Both the position numbers and the translations under genes were made by a program. Positions 16,540-28,522 of a stretch of 64,000 bases of DNA are shown here, in pieces. Under the pieces are notes generated by a model, which saw nothing but the letters and a program-made list of their open reading frames with translations, ran no database searches and was not told where the DNA came from. The DNA is from Actinomycetota bacterium (GTDB lineage: Bacteria > Actinomycetota > Geothermincolia > Geothermincolales > RBG-13-55-18), in the NCBI GenBank assembly GCA_040757835.1, contig JBFLWJ010000014.1:6919-70918 (forward strand), written 5' to 3'. Positions within the stretch are counted from its first letter, which is position 1. Each line of letters begins with the position of its first letter.

Positions 16540-17783
16540 AAGCGGCCAGAGTGGTAAGGCAGTCCCTCGGAGCGATCTTCGCCAACAAGGCGCGGAGCTT
16601 CCTCACCGTCCTGGGCATCGTCATCGGCATCGCCTCGGTGATCGCCCTGATGTCGCTGGGAAACGGCGCGAAGAAAGACCTGACGGAGAGCGTCTCGATC
16701 CTCGGCACGACCAACATCACGGTAACGCCGGGGGTCAGCAGCGGTACGGGACCTCTGGGATCCCATGGCGGACAGGGTCAGGGGATCACCGGAGGCCGAG
16801 AGATGTCCACCCTGACGCAGGGTGACCTCGATGCGCTCGCGGCCATGACCGGATCGTCGGGGATCAGCGCGGTCTCGGGCAATATCGCTGCCACCAGTAT
16901 ATTCGAAACACAGCAGGGCGAGCGGCGTTTTCAGGTGACCGGCACCTCGCAGCACTACCCAGGGATAATGAACCTGGAGGTGGCCGAGGGCGGATGGTAT
17001 ACCGAGCAGGACGTGGAGTCCGGAGCCGCGGTGATCGTCCTCGGCAGCGACCTGGCGGGGGCGGTATCCGGGGGAGAGACCCCCATGGGAAAGAGCCTGC
17101 AGGTGGGGGGCGACCAGTACACGGTGATAGGCGTCCTCGGGGTGGCGGAAGAGAACGGCATAACCAATCCCAACGAGGGGGCTTTTATCCCTTACACTGC
17201 GGCAAGGACCAGTTTCGACACGGAATATTTCTCCTCCATCGTCATCCAGGCGCAGGACGAGGGGAGCGTCGATGCGGTAAAGGAAGAAGCCACCGGGGTC
17301 CTTCTCTCCAACCACGGTATCGAGGACGAGGAACTGGCGGATTTCACCGTGCGTTCCTCCCAGGACCTGCTGGCCACGATCTCCAGTATCACCGACATCA
17401 TGACCGCCTTCCTGGCGGGCATAGCGGCGATATCCCTGCTGGTCGGGGGGATCGGGATAATGAACATCATGCTCGTCTCGGTTACCGAGCGTACGCGGGA
17501 GATCGGTCTCAGGAAGGCCGTAGGGGCCAGGACCATCGACATCCTCGTGCAGTTCATCGCGGAAGCGGTGATGCTCACCTTTGCCGGTGGGATCCTCGGC
17601 ATCCTGTTCGGGCAGGTCCTGAGCGTGGCTGCCGGACACATGCTTGAGTTCTCCACCGTCGTCACCGGCGGCTCCGTGCTGCTCGCCGTTTTCGTGGCCG
17701 CGGTGATCGGCATCGTATTCGGGATCTATCCAGCGGCCAAAGCGGCCCGTCTTGACCCCATAGAGGCGCTACGTTATGAATAA
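16536..17783 (+). CDS. ABC transporter permease, MacB/FtsX family
   Basis: 415 residues. TM1 (about 20-40, FLTVLGIVIGIASVIALMSLG) is followed by a large extracytoplasmic MacB-PCD domain (about 45-270), then three helices in the FtsX domain, including GGIGIMNIMLVSVTERTREI and GLRKAVGARTIDI. The C-terminus ends in the family's AAKAARLDPIEALRYE. With the ATPase it forms an exporter of an antibiotic, peptide or lipid; no membrane-fusion protein is encoded here, consistent with a single-membrane envelope. MarR control suggests drug or toxin efflux. Confidence 0.94.
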   Translation: MKAARVVRQSLGAIFANKARSFLTVLGIVIGIASVIALMSLGNGAKKDLTESVSILGTTNITVTPGVSSGTGPLGSHGGQGQGITGGREMSTLTQGDLDALAAMTGSSGISAVSGNIAATSIFETQQGERRFQVTGTSQHYPGIMNLEVAEGGWYTEQDVESGAAVIVLGSDLAGAVSGGETPMGKSLQVGGDQYTVIGVLGVAEENGITNPNEGAFIPYTAARTSFDTEYFSSIVIQAQDEGSVDAVKEEATGVLLSNHGIEDEELADFTVRSSQDLLATISSITDIMTAFLAGIAAISLLVGGIGIMNIMLVSVTERTREIGLRKAVGARTIDILVQFIAEAVMLTFAGGILGILFGQVLSVAAGHMLEFSTVVTGGSVLLAVFVAAVIGIVFGIYPAAKAARLDPIEALRYE

Positions 17784-17803
17784 ACACCGATGCAAAGGGT
17801 CAG

Positions 17804-17963
17804 GAGCCTGTTGCGCAATCTCGGATACGGCGCGTGAGGGGTCGTGTCTTCACAAATCCCGTTTCAGGAGACGGCCGGTCTTCCCGCCTGCCTGCGAAGG
17901 AATTGGATTCTGAAGACACGACCCCACTTTTTCAGCCCGCCACTTGGTTTGCGCAACAGGCTC
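17804..17963. repeat. 15-bp inverted repeat enclosing a family A element
   Basis: GAGCCTGTTGCGCAA at 17804-17818 and its perfect complement at 17949-17963 flank the element at 17838-17925. The rest of the 494-bp gap 17784-18277 holds no credible gene; TATAAT at 18188-18193 could be the ppdK -10. Confidence 0.75.
17838..17925. repeat. Family A element variant, 88 bp
   Basis: Perfect 15-bp termini: GGGGTCGTGTCTTCA and TGAAGACACGACCCC. It differs from the other copies by GTG for GTA in the arm, with a compensating change on the other side, so pairing has been conserved. Confidence 0.85.
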
Positions 17964-18277
17964 TCAGGCCTTGTCCTTTGGATACCCCGGTATGTTGCGC
18001 CATTTTAATATACCTCTAACTGCAAGGACGCAACTACCTATAATCCAAGAAACAAGACCTGGACCCCCGGACGTCGAGAGAGCGTCGGCCCTGGCATCTC
18101 GGCATCTCGGGTTTGCGATATCGTTTGGGTATCCCCGGATCACAAGCCAAGGCCGTTTATCCAGGTGTATTCGGGGTGAAAATCAATTATAATTTCACTG
18201 TTTTCTATCTTCCCACGAGATCATCCGGTCTTAACGGGACGGCCGCTTCTGAGGAAACCTGTTAGGAGGAAGGCATC

Positions 18278-20935
<2,658 letters not shown>

Positions 20936-21015
20936 CCTTCTCGCACAGCGGATAAAAGACTGACACCGCCGCGGAGTAGAATCATATAGAGGTGTACGTA
21001 CGCTTTGGCCTGGGG

Positions 21016-21615
21016 GTGAAGACCGTGTTCATACTGGCTATCAACGGCAGCCCGAACCGCAACGGCAATACCGCCGTGCTGTTGCGGGAGGTGCTCGAGG
21101 CGGCGGGCGAGGAGGGCGTAGAGGGCCGGCTCATCCAGGTCATGGAAGCCGTGAAGGGGCAGAAGATGCCCTTCTGCACGGCCTGCTCCAGCCCCTGCAA
21201 AGAGGCCTGCCACGACAAGGACGCTGGACTGAGGAAGGTATGCGACGACCTGGAGGGTGCGGCGGCGGTGGTGCTGGGCAGCCCGGTATATTTCGGCACG
21301 GTATCGGCCCAGCTCAAGGCCCTCTGGGACAAGACGCGCGCCATCCGCGCCAGGCGTTCTCTGGTGGGGAAACCGGCGGCCGCGGTTAGCGTGGGGGCCG
21401 CGCGTTTCGGTGGCCAGGAGACAACGCTCCGGGCCCTCCACGATATGCTCCTCGTCCAGGGCATGAGCATCGTGGGCGACGGCAGCGACGACACCGACGG
21501 CGGGCACCACGGGGTGTGCGCGCAGAAGCCGGCCGCGGAGGATCACTACGCCCTGGAGAGGGCGCGCATCCTCGGGAAGCGCCTGGCGCGGGAGGTCAAG
21601 AAGGCCGCTTCATGA
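21016..21615 (+). CDS. NADPH-dependent FMN reductase / iron-sulfur flavoprotein-like
   Basis: The start is uncertain: GTG 20992 and GTG 21016 are both possible, and the flavodoxin fold begins at VFILAINGSPNRNGNTAVLL just after 21016. The phosphate-binding loop GSPNRNGNT and the VVLGSPVYFGTVSAQLKALWD segment are typical of PF03358. A CTACSSPCKEAC cluster could hold an Fe-S centre or be a redox motif. It is coupled to dgt by an ATGA overlap. A paralogue lies at 51324-51905. Confidence 0.85.
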   Translation: MKTVFILAINGSPNRNGNTAVLLREVLEAAGEEGVEGRLIQVMEAVKGQKMPFCTACSSPCKEACHDKDAGLRKVCDDLEGAAAVVLGSPVYFGTVSAQLKALWDKTRAIRARRSLVGKPAAAVSVGAARFGGQETTLRALHDMLLVQGMSIVGDGSDDTDGGHHGVCAQKPAAEDHYALERARILGKRLAREVKKAAS

Positions 21616-22610
21616 ACGTGCGCGAGGAGATCGAGGGCTGGGAAGACGCATGGCTCTCCCCCCATGCCGTGCGCAGCCGTGACAGCCGGGGCCGGGAGAG
21701 GGAGGAGCCGCCCGATCCGCTGCGCACCTGTTTCATGCGCGACCGCGACCGTATCATCCACTGCAAGTCGTTCCGCCGTCTCAAGCACAAGACGCAGGTC
21801 TTTCTTGCCCCCGAGGGCGACCATTACCGTACCCGGCTCACCCATACCCTGGAGGTGAGCCAGATATCCCGAACCATCGCCCGCGCCCTGCACCTGAACG
21901 AGGACCTCACCGAGGCCGTGGCCCTGGGCCACGACCTGGGGCACACCCCCTTCGGGCATATGGGTGAGGACGCCCTGCAGGGGTTGACCCCGTCCCCTTT
22001 CCGCCATAACGAGCAGAGCCTGCGGGTGGTGGAGAGGCTGGAGTATGGCGGCAAGGGGCTCAATCTCACCTGGGAAGTGAGGGACGGTATCCGGGGACAT
22101 ACCGGCAAGAGCGCTCCTCCCGCCACCCTGGAGGGAAAGATCGTGCGCGTGGCGGACCGTATCGCCTACGTCAACCACGACATAGACGACGCCATCAGGG
22201 CGGGCATACTGGAGGAGGCGGACCTGCCGGCTTCCACCCTGCAGGTGCTGGGGCGCCACCACAGCCAACGCATAAACACGCTGGTCAACGACATGGTCGA
22301 GCGCAGCAGGGGCTCGGCTGAGATCCTCCTCAGCGCGGAGGTGGAGACCGCCCTGGACGAGCTGCGCGCCTTCCTCTTCGACCGGGTATATATCGGCTCC
22401 GTGGCCAAGCTGGAGGAAGGCAAGGCGGTTACCATGCTGCGCAGCCTCTTCGAGTTCTACCTGGAGCATCCGGAGGAGATGCCCGGGGAGTTCCAGGGCG
22501 GGGATGAGGCGCTGAGCATAAGGGTCTGCGACTACGTGGCGGGAATGACCGACCGCTACGCTGACAGCAAATACAAGGAGCATTTCGTCCCCCGCAGCTG
22601 GGAGGGCTGA
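21612..22610 (+). CDS. dgt: Deoxyguanosinetriphosphate triphosphohydrolase family protein
   Basis: 332 residues from the ATG overlapping the previous stop. HD-domain metal motifs are present: HRLKHKTQVF-like (FRRLKHKTQVF), RLTHTLEVSQISR, and AVALGHDLGHTPFGHMGED. It hydrolyses dNTPs to the nucleoside and triphosphate, controlling the dNTP pool. The dgt-dnaG-rpoD order is the common actinobacterial arrangement linking nucleotide supply, priming and transcription. Confidence 0.95.
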   Translation: MNVREEIEGWEDAWLSPHAVRSRDSRGREREEPPDPLRTCFMRDRDRIIHCKSFRRLKHKTQVFLAPEGDHYRTRLTHTLEVSQISRTIARALHLNEDLTEAVALGHDLGHTPFGHMGEDALQGLTPSPFRHNEQSLRVVERLEYGGKGLNLTWEVRDGIRGHTGKSAPPATLEGKIVRVADRIAYVNHDIDDAIRAGILEEADLPASTLQVLGRHHSQRINTLVNDMVERSRGSAEILLSAEVETALDELRAFLFDRVYIGSVAKLEEGKAVTMLRSLFEFYLEHPEEMPGEFQGGDEALSIRVCDYVAGMTDRYADSKYKEHFVPRSWEG

Positions 22611-22681
22611 CTTCGCCGGGGATGCCCCGGGGGCCGGACCGCTTTCCGGCGGGCTCAGTTGCGGACAGATAAGGAAGGTCC

Positions 22682-24502
22682 ATGGGCAGAGGACGCATAA
22701 GGGACGAGGACATCGACAGGCTGCGCGAGCAGGCCAGCATCGTCGACGTCATCTCCGACTACGTGCAGCTCAAGAAGGCCGGTCGCTACTTCAAGGGCCT
22801 GTGCCCCTTTCACGACGAGAAGACCCCGTCGTTCATGGTCGACCCCTCCAAGCAGCTCTATCATTGCTTCGGTTGCGGCGAGGGGGGGAACGTCTTCACC
22901 TTCCTCAAGAAGAAGGAGGGGCTGGACTTCCGCGAGGCGGCGGAGAGGCTGGCCTCCCGCACCGGGTTCACCCTGCACTACGAGGGGGTGACCAAGGAGG
23001 CGGGGGAGGTGGAGACCCGGCGCGGCAGGCTCTACCGCCTCAACTCGTGGGCGGCCGATATCTACCACGAGATGCTGCTCTCGCATGAGGCGGGGAGGCC
23101 GGCCCGGGACTACCTGGCCTCCCGGGGTATCGACCGCGAGACCGCCAAGGCCTTCCGGCTGGGTTACGCCCCCGGATCCTGGGACTTCCTGTACCGGCAG
23201 GCCACCCGCAAGGGTTTCGCGGCGCAGGACTTCATGGCGGTGGGGCTGGGCCTGCAAGGGGAGAAAGGCATCTACGACCGCTTCCGCGGCCGCCTTATCT
23301 TCCCCATCCACGACCTGCAGGACCGCGTCATCGCCTTCGGGGGGAGGGTGATCGGTGAGGGACAGCCCAAGTACCTCAATTCGCCCGAGACCCCCATCTA
23401 CACCAAGAGCCGCCATCTCTATGCCCTCAACCTATCACGGCGGGAGATCGTGCGCGACGGGTTCGCGGTGCTGGTGGAGGGATATACCGACGTCATCGGG
23501 TTGTGGAAGGCGGGCGTCCGCAACGTGGCGGCCACCCTGGGTACCGCCCTTGGAGAGGAGCATATCAAGCTGCTCTCCCGCCTCACGGAACGGGTAGTGC
23601 TGGCGTTCGACGCTGATGCGGCCGGCGTCAATGCCAGCGAGAGGGGCCTGGAGTTCCACGGTGATTTCGACCTTGACCTGCGGGTCATGGTCCTGGAGGA
23701 GGGGATGGACCCCGCGGATTTCGTATCCTCGCGCGGACCGGAGGAGTTTCTTCAACGGGCGAAGGAGAGCGTGCCCCTGGTGGATTTCTGCCTGCAAAAG
23801 GTCCTCGAAGAGCACGACCCCTCGGATACGAACTCCCGCCTGCGCGGCGTACGCAAGGCTGTCCACCTGCTGGGCGGGCTGGGGAGCGACATCGAGAACG
23901 AACGCCATATCAAGGAGATAGCCGACTGGGCGGGCTCGGGTTACCAGGCTGTTTACGACCTGTACCGGCGCGAACGGGGCGGGGCCGCGGCAACGGGAAC
24001 CAGGACACCGGAGGCCTACATAGCCCTTCCCCCCCAGGTGAAGGCGGAACGGGAACTTTTACGGCTCCTGGTGCATCATCCCTACTTGCTGGAGAAAGCG
24101 CAGGAAGATCTGGATATGGGGTTGTTCAGCGACCCCGGGTACCGTATAATCCTTCAGGCGCTCCTGGACAGGTCCGGCGCGGACGGGACCGCGGCCTACG
24201 GCGGAGAAGGGCTGCTCTCGGAACTCATCGAGGACCTGGAGTCCGAGCAGGTAATCAGCACCGCTACGGCGTTAGTTTTCGAGAAAAGTGGGAATGTTGA
24301 TAGTATAGGTGACGAGGACGCTCGGGCTATCTACGGGGACCTTCTCCTTTCCCTGAAGGAATTCTATTTTGAGCGTCAAATAAGGAGATTGAAGAAAGAG
24401 TTGGAAGACCACACGGCCGCACCCCAGAGAGATCACGCGCGCGAGCAGGAACTCACGGAGGAGATTTTCGCTCTTGAGCGCCTGAAACGGGAGTTGAGAT
24501 AG
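22682..24502 (+). CDS. dnaG: DNA primase
   Basis: 606 residues. The N-terminal zinc finger is CPFHDEKTPSF followed by YHCFGCGEGG (Cys-x2-His...Cys-x2-Cys). The TOPRIM catalytic core has VLVEGYTDVIGLWKAG and the metal-binding AFDADAAG. The C-terminal DnaB-interacting domain (from about 440) is less conserved. It makes RNA primers at the replication fork. The 71-nt gap from dgt contains a GC-rich stem (GGCCGGA...TCCGGC). Confidence 0.97.
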   Translation: MGRGRIRDEDIDRLREQASIVDVISDYVQLKKAGRYFKGLCPFHDEKTPSFMVDPSKQLYHCFGCGEGGNVFTFLKKKEGLDFREAAERLASRTGFTLHYEGVTKEAGEVETRRGRLYRLNSWAADIYHEMLLSHEAGRPARDYLASRGIDRETAKAFRLGYAPGSWDFLYRQATRKGFAAQDFMAVGLGLQGEKGIYDRFRGRLIFPIHDLQDRVIAFGGRVIGEGQPKYLNSPETPIYTKSRHLYALNLSRREIVRDGFAVLVEGYTDVIGLWKAGVRNVAATLGTALGEEHIKLLSRLTERVVLAFDADAAGVNASERGLEFHGDFDLDLRVMVLEEGMDPADFVSSRGPEEFLQRAKESVPLVDFCLQKVLEEHDPSDTNSRLRGVRKAVHLLGGLGSDIENERHIKEIADWAGSGYQAVYDLYRRERGGAAATGTRTPEAYIALPPQVKAERELLRLLVHHPYLLEKAQEDLDMGLFSDPGYRIILQALLDRSGADGTAAYGGEGLLSELIEDLESEQVISTATALVFEKSGNVDSIGDEDARAIYGDLLLSLKEFYFERQIRRLKKELEDHTAAPQRDHAREQELTEEIFALERLKRELR

Positions 24503-24559
24503 GGGCGCTAAAGGGAATCAGCGGTTCGCTCGATTATCCATAAGGTAATCCTCTCTCAG

Positions 24560-25768
<1,209 letters not shown>

Positions 25769-25782
25769 GGCTTACACTTGGG

Positions 25783-25856
25783 TGCCCGGGCCGCTGGGTA
25801 ATGGTCTCGCTCCGCTATACACGCTCCGCTCCGACCAACCCAGTCGAGCCCGGGCA
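25783..25856 (+). other. Large two-part stem-loop downstream of rpoD
   Basis: Outer stem TGCCCGGGC/GCCCGGGCA and inner stem CTGGGT/ACCCAG, with a loop containing AATGGTCTCGCTCCGC. It starts 15 nt after the rpoD stop. The loop matches the stem-loop at 10695-10742. It may be a 3'-end processing or termination structure. Confidence 0.6.
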
Positions 25857-25870
25857 GGTGATATTTTATA

Positions 25871-26170
25871 GGCGACACCCGCGCCCATGTACTGCTCCAT
25901 TAACAACTGCTATGCACGGGCCTGCGCGCCGCTGCGCCCGACCTGGTAGTTCTCGGGCAGGGGTTGCGCGGATGGGTTGCCAGGACCGACCCACGGTTCT
26001 CGGGAAGGTGGGGTTATACAGGCGACACGCGGGGCGGGTACCGTTTCTCTAACCACTTATATGCACGGGCCTGCGCGCACGCCGTGCCTGACCTGGGATT
26101 TCCCGGGCTGGTGGCAGCGTAGATGGGTTGCCAGGACCGACCCATGGTTCTCTCTAATGGCCGGGAACTG
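25871..26170 (+). repeat. Two diverged ~150-bp direct repeats
   Basis: The units start GGCGACAC at 25871 and 26021. Both contain ATGCACGGGCCTGCGCGC (offset about 150), then GACCTGG, and GATGGGTTGCCAGGACCGAC followed by CCA. ATGGGT/ACCCAT can form a small stem in each. No reading frame is convincing. The 444-bp gap 25769-26212 is filled by the stem-loop and these repeats. Confidence 0.75.
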
Positions 26171-26212
26171 GGATTAAAGGGACTTGCCCCATGCTCCGAC
26201 GCATAATTCGAG

Positions 26213-27394
26213 ATGGTAGTACTGGATATCCTCCTGGTGGCGTGGATGGCCGCCGGCTGCCTGTACTGGCTGGCGGTGCTCTTCCTGACCATACGCATCA
26301 TCAAGACGGTCCCCCTGCTGGAGGAGTTGCCCGAACCCCAAAGGGACGAATGGCCGAGGGTGTCGGTCATCGTCCCCCTGCGCGACGGGGCGGATGACGC
26401 GAGCGGCCCGTTGAACGAGCGCCTGAAGGAAGAATATCCAGGCCTGGAATTCATCCTGGTGGATGACCGCTCCACGGACGGCACCGCCTCCCTCATAGAC
26501 GAGCTGGCCGCCTCGGACGCGAGGGTGAGAGCCGTGCACATAGATGACCTCCCCGGTGGATGGCTGGGCAAGGTGTACGCCATGCAGAGGGGGGTCGAGG
26601 CGTCCGGCGGTGAGTGGCTGGGTTTCAGCGACGCCGACGCGGAGGTATCCTCCGGCGCCATCCCCAGGGCGATCTCCCATTGCGAGTCCCGGGGCCTGGA
26701 CTACCTTGCGGTCATACCCGGACTCCACCGCGGCAGATCACTCGTGGATTCCGTGTCCCAGGTGCTGCTGCGCGTCATGCTGATAAGCGAACGGGCCTGG
26801 GCGGCGGAGAAAGAGGGAAGCAGCGCCGCCGTGGGCTCCCCGTCGCTGGCCCTGGTACGCCGCTCCATCCTGGAGGAGGCGGGAGGACTGGCGGAGCTGC
26901 GCATGGAGCCCTCGGAGGACGTCGCACTGGCCCAGATGATAAAGGGCGCGGGAGGGCGATGCGGAGTCGTTAACGGGCGCGGCTACGTGGGGGCGGCCTT
27001 CCCTCCGAGACTGCGGGAGATGGCCGTGGACATGGAAAGGGGGGTGTTCGCCACCCTGGGCGGGTTCAGCCTGCCACGCATCTTCTGGCTCACATTGCTT
27101 TTCTTCGCGGTCGAATTCGGGCCCTACCTCTTCTTCTTCCCCTTGGGGATCCCATACGGTGAGCTGATAGGTACCGTGGCGGTATCGCTGGGCATGGCAG
27201 TATCCATCCTCGTATGCAGGTGGACCAGGTTGCCGTTGATGGCCGCGCTCTACTTTCCCATAGACCTCTTCGTCGTGGTCTATATCCTGCTGAGGGCGGG
27301 GATAGTGGGGACGGCACGGGGGGGGCTGTGGTGGCAGGGTGACTTCTACCCCACGGAGATGCTGCGCATGGGGCGCAGGTTCAGCTACCGCTGA
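26213..27394 (+). CDS. Membrane-anchored family 2 glycosyltransferase
   Basis: 393 residues: an N-terminal TM helix (about 5-27), a cytoplasmic GT-A domain, and three to four C-terminal helices (about 280-380). GT2 motifs are VSVIVPLRDG, FILVDDRSTDGTASLI and GFSDADAEV (DxD-like). It resembles HpnB/CrtQ-type glycosyltransferases that act on membrane lipids such as hopanoids or carotenoids; the substrate is inference. The start has no strong ribosome site. It stands alone between the repeat region and a pseudogene. Confidence 0.85.
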   Translation: MVVLDILLVAWMAAGCLYWLAVLFLTIRIIKTVPLLEELPEPQRDEWPRVSVIVPLRDGADDASGPLNERLKEEYPGLEFILVDDRSTDGTASLIDELAASDARVRAVHIDDLPGGWLGKVYAMQRGVEASGGEWLGFSDADAEVSSGAIPRAISHCESRGLDYLAVIPGLHRGRSLVDSVSQVLLRVMLISERAWAAEKEGSSAAVGSPSLALVRRSILEEAGGLAELRMEPSEDVALAQMIKGAGGRCGVVNGRGYVGAAFPPRLREMAVDMERGVFATLGGFSLPRIFWLTLLFFAVEFGPYLFFFPLGIPYGELIGTVAVSLGMAVSILVCRWTRLPLMAALYFPIDLFVVVYILLRAGIVGTARGGLWWQGDFYPTEMLRMGRRFSYR

Positions 27395-27449
27395 TGCGGG
27401 GCGGCCGCGGTGGCCTCGGCATCGCTCCGGTCGGGACGGCCCGGGCGGA

Positions 27450-27979
27450 TCATGGCCTGCGATAGACGACCTCTCCCCCGACGATGGTCAGGTCCACGCA
27501 GCCGTCCATGGCCCCCAGCTCCAGTTTGTGGGTGAGCAGGAACCAGAGGCGATCACCCGGTGGATCCCGGCGTCACCGCAGGCATGGGTGCAGGCCTGCA
27601 GCCCCATGCCGTCGATGATCTCCATGACGCGGTTCCATCCGTCCCTGCTCCAGTTGACGTCGCCGTATTCCCCCGGGGCGTCGCTGAAGGGCTTGAACAT
27701 GTAGGAGGTGTGGCCGGACGACACCATCCATGCAGGTCCTGATGCAGTCCCCCAGGGCCAGGCGGGAGCCCGACTCTCTTCCCAGCTCCTTCCACCAGGC
27801 CAGGTCGCGCCGGCTCCTACGTAGGTGATGCGCCCGTCCTTGACCGCCACCGCCCGGGCGCGGGGCTTCGTTGTATCGGAGGTGAAAACGTCTGCGTTGA
27901 CCATCGCCAGGCCGGCCGCCCGTGACCCAGAACGCTCGTATTTTGGCCTAAAGAACCTGGAGAGCAGTCCTCGTGCCAT
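27450..27979 (-). pseudogene. Degraded YtcJ-like amidohydrolase
   Basis: Fragments of a metal-dependent amidohydrolase appear in order but in different frames. The N-terminal VNADVFTSDTTKPRARAVAV and KDGRITYVG are followed by a large internal deletion, then FKPFSDAPGEYGDVNW and ACTHACGDAGIHRVI. The family's C-terminal DLTIVGGEVVYRR lies in another frame near 27455-27510. A full gene would be about 1.6 kb, so roughly two thirds are lost. At least one frameshift lies near 27720, where DGVVSGHTSYM is broken. It cannot make a functional enzyme. Confidence 0.8.
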
Positions 27980-28024
27980 TCCACCATCACCCCCGGGGCA
28001 CCCGCATCATTTTCCCACAGCTGA

Positions 28025-28435
28025 TCACTTCTTGGTGTACTGGATACCGGTATCGTTATCGACGATCGCCGCCACCTCGTCGTTGCCGGTCATCACGCTC
28101 AAGCTCACCGACGAACCGTCCTCGAAGGCGAGGTCCACCCACTTCCCCAGCTCGTCATCGGAGCAGAGGTAAGTTCCGCTCACGGCGGTGCCCCAGGCAT
28201 CGGACTCGAAGGTTCCATCCTCCTCGAGGACGATGGATTTTCCGTCAGGGGACTCAAAGGTCCCGACCGCGTTGAACCGTGCCTGTTCTCCGCTCCCGCC
28301 GCCGGCGTTTGGGGATCCGACTCCCGCCGGCCCCTCCTCGCCGTTTTTCCCTCCGTCCGAACCGCCGCAGCCCACGGCCATGAGCGCCACGGCCAGGAAC
28401 AACGCCAGTAACGAGATCAGCAACACCCTCTTCAT
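28025..28435 (-). CDS. Small lipoprotein
   Basis: 136 residues from the ATG at 28435, 8 nt after GGAGG; the longer frame to 28504 adds no signal features. The signal peptide MKRVLLISLLALFLAVALM ends in the lipobox AVGC. After a Gly/Asp/Pro-rich linker comes a small beta domain: VGTFESPDGKSIVLEEDGTF and GTYLCSDDELGKWVDL. This resembles short extracellular domains that read out as a lipocalin-like strand meander, but no family is recognised. Confidence 0.72.
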   Translation of the reverse strand: MKRVLLISLLALFLAVALMAVGCGGSDGGKNGEEGPAGVGSPNAGGGSGEQARFNAVGTFESPDGKSIVLEEDGTFESDAWGTAVSGTYLCSDDELGKWVDLAFEDGSSVSLSVMTGNDEVAAIVDNDTGIQYTKK

Positions 28436-28522
28436 CCGGAACCTCCGTTCGACGACCATGGCTCCTCTTTCCTCCGGTTCAAGAAGCATCATATTGATTA
28501 TCACCTGCTGCGCGGAAAGGTA

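Noticed and set aside
17834..18192. Short frames upstream of ppdK
   Set aside because: They consist largely of the inverted-repeat element and its flanks.
25801..26177. Two short frames over the repeat region downstream of rpoD
   Set aside because: They translate the direct repeats and hairpin, differ between units in frame, and have no coding character.
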